The translations under genes and the position numbers were made by a program. The notes below the pieces were generated by a model that was not told where the DNA came from, made no database searches, and saw nothing but the letters and a program-made list of their open reading frames with translations. From CAWGYT01 sp963826795 (GTDB lineage Bacteria > Planctomycetota > Planctomycetia > Pirellulales > Pirellulaceae), in the NCBI GenBank assembly GCA_963826795.1, contig CAWGYT010000004.1:372001-436000 (forward strand): a DNA stretch of 64,000 nucleotides, given 5' to 3'. Positions 59,507 to 64,000 of the stretch are shown piece after piece; the first letter of the stretch is position 1, and each line of letters begins with the position of its first letter.

Positions 59507-61264
59507 CTATTTGAACAACAGCTTCCGACCGCGGCTGATCAGGTCCTGCGGCGAGGCGGCATCGGAGAGGAGCGACCTTTTGAATTGATTCAACTGCTCG
59601 TCGCCAATCTCGAGTTGTTTCAGCAGGTCACCGTTCTTGCTGACCAATTCCTGCTGCAGCTGATTCAGCTCCTGCTCGATCTCGCGATTGGCCCTGGCCA
59701 GCAATTGTTGCTGGCGGGCGGCGAGCTCTTGTTGGAGTGCCTGATTGATCCCCTGCGAAAGCTGGGGTCCCAGGTTCGATTCCAGCCGGTACCGCGGCCG
59801 CTTGAGCGTCCCGTTCAAGACGACTTGGGCTTGGAGTCGATCGACGCCCGAGACGGCCGCCTGCAAATTTTCTGGGGAAACGTACTTGGCGTACTTCGCG
59901 GCCAGGGTCGGATGCAGCTCGAGCCCGTCCTGACGCAGGTCGATCGTCCCCTCCAATTGCTCGTCCCTCACAAACAGATGAGCCTGAATGCGGGCGACGC
60001 CGGGGCCGATCTCGATCGCCAATTTTCGGGGATCGCCCAGCCGCTGTCCGTGCTGCTTCACGGCCGGCAAGTCGATGGTGAATTCGTCAAGGGCCTGAGT
60101 GCCCCGCCGGTCCAGAATCGCTTGGGCCGTCAATTGGATCGAGCCTTCCGAGGTCACGTCCAAGCGGGCCGGTTCACGATGACGCCGCGGCTGATGCGTG
60201 AGATCTCGGAGCGTCCCCGTGAAGACGAACTCCTGCCCGTTGACGGTTCCGCCGCCGGACAGCTGCAGGCGGCGAAACAGGACGTCCGGGAGCGAGGGGA
60301 AACCCGGAAAAACGACGCTCGTGCCAATCGTGGGATCACGGGCGGGTGGGGTGGCCTCCGCCGCCGGGATCGCCGCCCGGCTGCGCTGGATCCAGTCGAC
60401 AGCCAACTGGATCCGGTCCGACCAGACGGGCCCCAAGAGGTACTCCGTCAGTGAATTGCCGTCCAACTGGTCCAAGTGCAGTCGCGCGCGGACATACTCC
60501 ACATCGTGGTCCTTGGCCGCCTTGACCGCCGCGCGATCCTGCTGGATCTGTCGCTGGAGTCGCTGCATTTCCGATCGCAGGGTCAGCGTCTCCTGACGCA
60601 GCGCTTCGACCGCCGCCAGGGCAGGCTGCACCTCGCTCAAGTGCTGCAGCGGGTCGTCGGCAATTTGCCGGATCTGGTCGCGCAATCGACGCGCTTTCGG
60701 TTCCAGGTCGCGCCCGCGCTGCTCCAGCCGCTGGTATTCCGCTGGCCAACGCTCCTTGAACTCACGCGAGAGCTGCACGGTTTGCAGCTCATCTTCGACT
60801 TCCAGTTCGAGCTTGTCGAGCGATTCGTCCAGCCAGGCTTCACCCCGCTCGCCGGCCTGGTCGAACCACGAGCTTACTGCGGACTCCTTCGGCTCGTCTT
60901 CGTCCTTTGCCAGAGTCCCGTCCGTCTCGCGATCCGTATGGAAACGCAGCCCGTCAATGCGGCCATCACTCACGATCATTTTTCGACGCAAGGCCGCACC
61001 GATCTCCAAGTCCAGCTCGATCCGGCCTGCTTCGACAAGATTCTTCCGCGGCGAATTCGGATCGGCCACCACCAGCTCGCGGATTCTGAGCTGTCCCCGA
61101 GTTAGCTGCGTATCGACTTCACCCACCGTGACGCGAGCACCGAAGGTCGCCTGACCCGTTTGCACGATGACCCAGTGAATCAAGCGATCCGTGCCCAGCC
61201 AGAGACCCGCGGCAATCAGAGTCAGCAACGACAGACGAGGGATTACGTACTTCCAGCGAATCAT
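59507..61264 (-). CDS. TIGR03545-family AsmA-like protein
   Basis: This is a 585-residue protein with one N-terminal membrane helix (LSLLTLIAAGLWLGTDRLI), an AsmA-like start (QATFGARVTVGEVDTQLTRGQLRIREL), a long coiled-coil-rich centre (about residues 140-260, with QRLEQRGRDLEPKARRLRDQI) and a C-terminal beta/helical region with QALQQELAARQQQLLARANREIEQEL. This matches the TIGR03545 family, uncharacterised, which is typically paired with TIGR03546. The start is four bases from that partner here. A role in lipid or envelope transport is a guess from the AsmA resemblance. Confidence 0.8.
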   Translation of the reverse strand: MIRWKYVIPRLSLLTLIAAGLWLGTDRLIHWVIVQTGQATFGARVTVGEVDTQLTRGQLRIRELVVADPNSPRKNLVEAGRIELDLEIGAALRRKMIVSDGRIDGLRFHTDRETDGTLAKDEDEPKESAVSSWFDQAGERGEAWLDESLDKLELEVEDELQTVQLSREFKERWPAEYQRLEQRGRDLEPKARRLRDQIRQIADDPLQHLSEVQPALAAVEALRQETLTLRSEMQRLQRQIQQDRAAVKAAKDHDVEYVRARLHLDQLDGNSLTEYLLGPVWSDRIQLAVDWIQRSRAAIPAAEATPPARDPTIGTSVVFPGFPSLPDVLFRRLQLSGGGTVNGQEFVFTGTLRDLTHQPRRHREPARLDVTSEGSIQLTAQAILDRRGTQALDEFTIDLPAVKQHGQRLGDPRKLAIEIGPGVARIQAHLFVRDEQLEGTIDLRQDGLELHPTLAAKYAKYVSPENLQAAVSGVDRLQAQVVLNGTLKRPRYRLESNLGPQLSQGINQALQQELAARQQQLLARANREIEQELNQLQQELVSKNGDLLKQLEIGDEQLNQFKRSLLSDAASPQDLISRGRKLLFK

Positions 61265-61267
61265 CCG

Positions 61268-61763
61268 TCAGGCTCCACTGGAAGAGGTATCTGCGGCCAG
61301 CCGTTCGCGCCGTCTCAGTCGCCGCCAAACTGGCAGCAGTTGCTTGGCCGCGAGCTCGCTCAGATGAAACGTGGGATAGGCGAGTAACAAGCCCAGGATC
61401 AAGTTGCCCAGCACCAAGGTGTTGTTCAGCGACGTCCAAGGCACGATCGGCAGTTGGTACAGCCCGCACAGTTGCTGGTAGATCCAAGGCGTCCGCAAGA
61501 CGCGTACGCCGATGCCGTGCGCCAGAAGGCGCCAAGGTGGTTCCCAGACACGACACGCAAAATATGGTCGTCAGCCCTACGCCCAGATTCACGCGCAGGC
61601 CGAAGAGAAGCACCGTAAAAAACACCGCAACCAGGTTTCCTTTGGGCAGCAGTCCGATCAGCATTCCCAGCGCGATCGCACCCGCCAATTGTCGAGGCGA
61701 TCGTTCCTTGGAAAACACCTTCAGCAGATTGCGGATCGGTCGCAAATAGCGAAATGAGAACAT
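61268..61763 (-). CDS. TIGR03546-family DUF2062 membrane protein (frameshifted)
   Basis: This is a small membrane protein of about 165 residues starting at ATG 61763. The beginning (FRYLRPIRNLLKVFSKERSP and LAGAIALGMLIGLLPKGNL) is the DUF2062/TIGR03546 signature. After TTLAP the frame changes. One extra T (A on the plus strand) near 61526 explains it, and the rest reads LAHGIGVRVLRTPWIYQQL then VPWTSLNNTLVLGNLILGLL, ending at 61268. It is the usual partner of the adjacent TIGR03545 protein. Confidence 0.8.
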
Positions 61764-62059
61764 GCGTGGCAAGTTTCCCTGTCGCCCCGCCCCCCCCACT
61801 CGCCCCGACCCGTCAGGGCGAACGTCGCGCAAGGGACGCCCGAGCGGCGGGTGATTTAGCCGATCGGGACATTCTGCGGAAGGCCAATCCAAGGCCACGC
61901 TCGCGCTGGCACCCGCGGTCCGAGCGGTCCGGGCGGTCGAAGCGGACTTAAAATCGATCGGACTGACTCGGCCGTCATGATCGGCCAGTGAAAATGTGCG
62001 ATCTGCAATTTTCAGCTAAATTGCAGAGTTTAAGTGACCGGGGCGAATGTAGATTGAAG
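61764..62059 (+). other. Intergenic region
   Basis: No convincing gene lies here. The part near 62000-62035 is AT-richer than the surroundings and contains TTGCAG and, 19 bases further on, TGTAGA, which could serve as a weak promoter for a possible small RNA beyond it. Confidence 0.35.
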
Positions 62060-62158
62060 TTAGAAAGCACGTGCCTTGCTGCACGTCAACCACACCTGGG
62101 CTTTCTCACCCCCCCCGTGTTGGGCGGGTTCGGACAATCGTCCGGGCCCGCCTTTTTT
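62060..62158 (+). ncRNA. Possible small structured RNA
   Basis: AGAAAGC (62062-62068) pairs with GCTTTCT (62100-62106), and inside it ACGTGC pairs with GCACGT around a 6-base loop, leaving a 13-base single-stranded stretch. A 13-pair stem terminator with a T-run follows. There is no credible open reading frame with a ribosome site. It could equally be part of a 5' or 3' untranslated region. Low confidence. Confidence 0.3.
62122..62158 (+). terminator. Rho-independent terminator
   Basis: GGCGGG-TT-CGGAC pairs with GTCCG-GG-CCCGCC (the two TT/GG positions can form wobble pairs) around a 4-base loop, giving a 13-pair stem followed by TTTTTT. It terminates plus-strand transcription, yet no clear protein gene lies just upstream. 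Confidence 0.85.
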
Positions 62159-62347
62159 GTGCGCGGGCGCGGACCTGGGCTGTGGCGGTCGCGGCGTGGC
62201 TGAGCCGCGTCTGAGCATCGTTGCTTGACATGCGACCGGATCTTCGTTACCTAGTGCTCGGCTGATCGAATCGCGGCGGAAGGGAACTGAGCGGGCACGA
62301 CGACCTCGACGGGCTAGATCGAGGGCGAGCCGAGTAACAGGGGGGGG

Positions 62348-62656
62348 ATGAAGATGACGCTGCATGTCGGACGAGGGGCGGATCAGGTCTTCGAGATCCA
62401 ATCGTGGGTCGAGCCGGAAGTGAGCGGCGTGGGCCCGATTGACCCGACGGTGCCCAGTGTCTTGCAGGAAGATGAAGACTTCGACGACTTCGACGAAGAC
62501 GACTTCGATGATGAGTTCGATGACGACTTCGAGGAAGAGGAAGACGACTTTGACTACGGAGAGCACGAGTTGGAGGGGGACGTTGACGACGACGGCGACG
62601 AGGACGACGCCGAACCTGCATTCGAGGAGGCAGAGGAGAAGGACGAAGAGGAGTGA
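62348..62656 (+). CDS. Small highly acidic protein
   Basis: This is a 102-residue protein. The first 40 residues are ordinary (MTLHVGRGADQVFEIQSWVE), and the rest is almost entirely Asp and Glu with Phe at intervals (DEDFDDFDEDDFDDEF). It is probably intrinsically disordered and may bind basic proteins or metals. A run of G precedes ATG 62348. Similar small acidic proteins are recalled from planctomycetes, but I cannot assign a function. Confidence 0.7.
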   Translation: MKMTLHVGRGADQVFEIQSWVEPEVSGVGPIDPTVPSVLQEDEDFDDFDEDDFDDEFDDDFEEEEDDFDYGEHELEGDVDDDGDEDDAEPAFEEAEEKDEEE

Positions 62657-62727
62657 GTCCGAGGTCGGGAGTTTTCGGAGCGGCGTGAGAATTGTCGATT
62701 TCTGAGCGGGAGCACTCGAGAGCGGGC

Positions 62728-63170
62728 ATGACGAGTTTGCCGAACGACGAATCGGACGGTGGAATTCCGGCTTACGACTCCGACCGATTCGATCTGACCC
62801 AAGACGAGTTTGATCGCGAGTTTTTTACGCAAGTGCTCCGACACGGCGACAGCAATCTGGACGTCGTCCGTCGTCTGGCTGAATTGTTGGCAAGGCACGG
62901 CGACTACGGCGGGTCGTTGCGTTTGGATCAGCAGCTTTGCGAGCGTTGTCCGGACGAGCCGTTGGTGTTCTACAATCTTGCGTGCAGCCTGAGCATGCAC
63001 GGCGACCATCGGGAGGCGATTGACGCCTTGGCCGCGCGGTCGAGCTGGGATACCGGGATTTCGCTCACATCGACGCCGATACCGATCTGGATCCGCTGCG
63101 GGATTTTGCCGGCTTTCAGGAGCTATTGCGGCGTGCGGCCGGGGGCGAGGATTACCCGCCGCGGATCTGA
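62728..63170 (+). CDS. TPR-containing small protein (frameshifted)
   Basis: This is a protein of about 148 residues. SNLDVVRRLAELLARHGDY and PDEPLVFYNLACSLSMHGD form TPR-like helices, followed by a TPR end-of-group motif. At 63030-63031 one G is missing from a GG(G) run. With it the frame continues GRAVELGYRDFAHIDADTD, LDPLRDFAGFQELLRRAAG, and stops at 63170; without it the reading runs into Arg-rich nonsense. It lies about 260 bases upstream of ileS on the same strand and is short enough to be a co-transcribed helper, but this is not established. Confidence 0.75.
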
Positions 63171-63426
63171 GCGGCCCGGGGGGAATCGCGGGGGGCGTGG
63201 ACGGGGGCGTCGACGGGGGCGTGGAATTGAAATCCACGAGCAACCGTGTTCTACTCCTGGATTCGATCACGCGACGTGGTGGCCGCTGGCTGGCCTCATC
63301 CTAGCGAGTCATACGAAACCCGCGACGTTTTTTCCCTGAGGCAAAGCGCCCGTTGCGAACCTTCCGACCCTGGCCCTTCTCTCTCTCGTTGGAGAGGGCG
63401 GCGCCCAATTGCCTGAAGGCGACCCT
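63171..63426 (+). other. Leader region of ileS with short tandem repeat
   Basis: GGGGGCGTGGAC-like 12-base units occur three times (63189-63223). Further on, CTCTCTCTCGTTGGAGAG forms a small hairpin (near 63380-63397). I see no T-box or terminator. GAAGG (63416-63420) precedes the ileS start by six bases. Confidence 0.45.
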
Positions 63427-64000
63427 ATGTTTCAGCCTGTTCCCAGCAACGTCAGTTTCCCGGACCTCGAGGCCGAAATCCTCAGGCATTGGCAGGAACA
63501 GCGGATCTATCATCGCTCGCTGGAGCAGCGGCGAGGGGCACGGCCGTTCGTTTTCTACGAGGGGCCGCCGACGGCCAACGGGATGCCTCACCCGGGTCAC
63601 TGTCTGACTCGCGCGATCAAGGACCTGTTCCCGCGATATCGAACGATGCGCGGCGACTATTGCCTCCGCAAGGCAGGTTGGGACACGCACGGGTTGCCCG
63701 TGGAAGTGGAAGTCTGCAAAGAGCTGGGGATTCATGCCAAGGAGGAGATTGAAGCCTACGGGGTCGAGCCGTTCATTCAGAAGTGTCAGCAAAGCGTTTG
63801 GCGGTACATGCGCCAGTGGGAAAAACTGACGGATCGACTGGGTTTTTGGGTCGACCTGGATCAGGCCTACGTGACCTATCATCAGAGTTACGTGGAAAGT
63901 GTGTGGTGGTGCTTGCAGAACCTATTCGAACGCGGGTTGCTATACCAAGGCCACAAGATTGTCTGGTGGTGGGCTCAGGGCGGGACGGCGCTGAGCAGTG
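63427..64000 (+). CDS. ileS: Isoleucyl-tRNA synthetase (3' partial)
   Basis: This is the first 191 codons of a class I aminoacyl-tRNA synthetase charging isoleucine; the gene runs off the window. [10 protein letters not shown] precedes the HIGH-type signature [11 protein letters not shown] (second residue Pro), then [18 protein letters not shown] and the connective-peptide start. The short [15 protein letters not shown] replaces the usual KIVPYCPRC-type zinc ligands. These features suit the planctomycete form. The KMSKS motif lies beyond the edge. ATG 63427 is preceded by GAAGG. Confidence 0.93.
   Translation, partial: MFQPVPSNVSFPDLEAEILRHWQEQRIYHRSLEQRRGARPFVFYEGPPTANGMPHPGHCLTRAIKDLFPRYRTMRGDYCLRKAGWDTHGLPVEVEVCKELGIHAKEEIEAYGVEPFIQKCQQSVWRYMRQWEKLTDRLGFWVDLDQAYVTYHQSYVESVWWCLQNLFERGLLYQGHKIVWWWAQGGTALSS

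Noticed and set aside
61988..62203. A 71-codon plus-strand frame across the terminator
   Set aside because: The frame crosses a strong terminator and has no ribosome-binding site or known motif.

Overview
The window looks like a chromosomal segment of a GC-rich planctomycete of the Pirellulales/Pirellulaceae type, probably from an environmental or draft assembly. The evidence is the gene set: PEP-CTERM and dockerin-bearing secreted proteins with LEPR-type N-termini, a DUF1559 prepilin-like protein, a formylglycine sulfatase, CotH/LTD giant proteins, TPR-sulfotransferases, methenyl-H4MPT cyclohydrolase (Mch), a squalene/CrtN/AldH/CrtP carotenoid operon and a planctomycete-style IleRS.

Layout. 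0-4.2 kb: the 3' part of an FGGY sugar kinase, then a molybdate/tungstate-type ABC importer with a tandem ModA and a ModB but no ATPase. 4.2-8.3 kb: a 2OG-Fe(II) oxygenase divergent from two paralogous TPR-sulfotransferases. 8.7-25.4 kb: secreted and surface proteins (three PEP-CTERM proteins, an about 1,900-residue LTD/CotH/dockerin protein coupled to a Ser/Thr kinase, a DUF1559 protein, a sulfatase), with a threonine-dehydratase-like enzyme and a NUDIX hydrolase. 27.2-39.2 kb: a ten-gene co-directional C30-type carotenoid operon (synthase, CrtN-like, aldehyde dehydrogenase, CrtP-like, acyltransferase, glycosyltransferase, ABC ATPase, ABC permease, DUF2141, methyltransferase). 39.7-48.1 kb: one giant TPR/alpha-2-macroglobulin-like gene. 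48.2-49.2 kb: a dockerin-bearing thioredoxin-like protein with an in-frame UGA, the best candidate here for something unusual (a UxxC selenoprotein). 49.6-55.9 kb: an FGE-like PEP-CTERM protein, the inorganic-carbon transporter pair dabB-dabA with a good sigma70 promoter, and a divergent winged-helix regulator. 56.0-61.8 kb: mch with an ATP-grasp ligase gene, two small planctomycete-type proteins and a TIGR03545/TIGR03546 pair. 61.8-64 kb: a possible small RNA with a strong terminator, an acidic protein, a TPR protein and the start of ileS.

How they may work together. The carotenoid operon contains what is needed to make, oxidise, glycosylate and acylate a C30 carotenoid, and possibly to export it. 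Three PEP-CTERM proteins, the LTD/CotH giant and the UGA-containing redoxin carry near-identical or related sorting and dockerin tails, suggesting a shared cell-envelope destination. dabAB (bicarbonate/CO2 uptake) and mch (C1 transfer) lie within a few kb of each other, but a functional link is not shown.

Caution: at least fourteen genes or gene junctions need a one- or two-base frame correction, almost always in a homopolymer or GC-dinucleotide run. I interpret most of these as sequence/assembly errors and annotate the genes across them.
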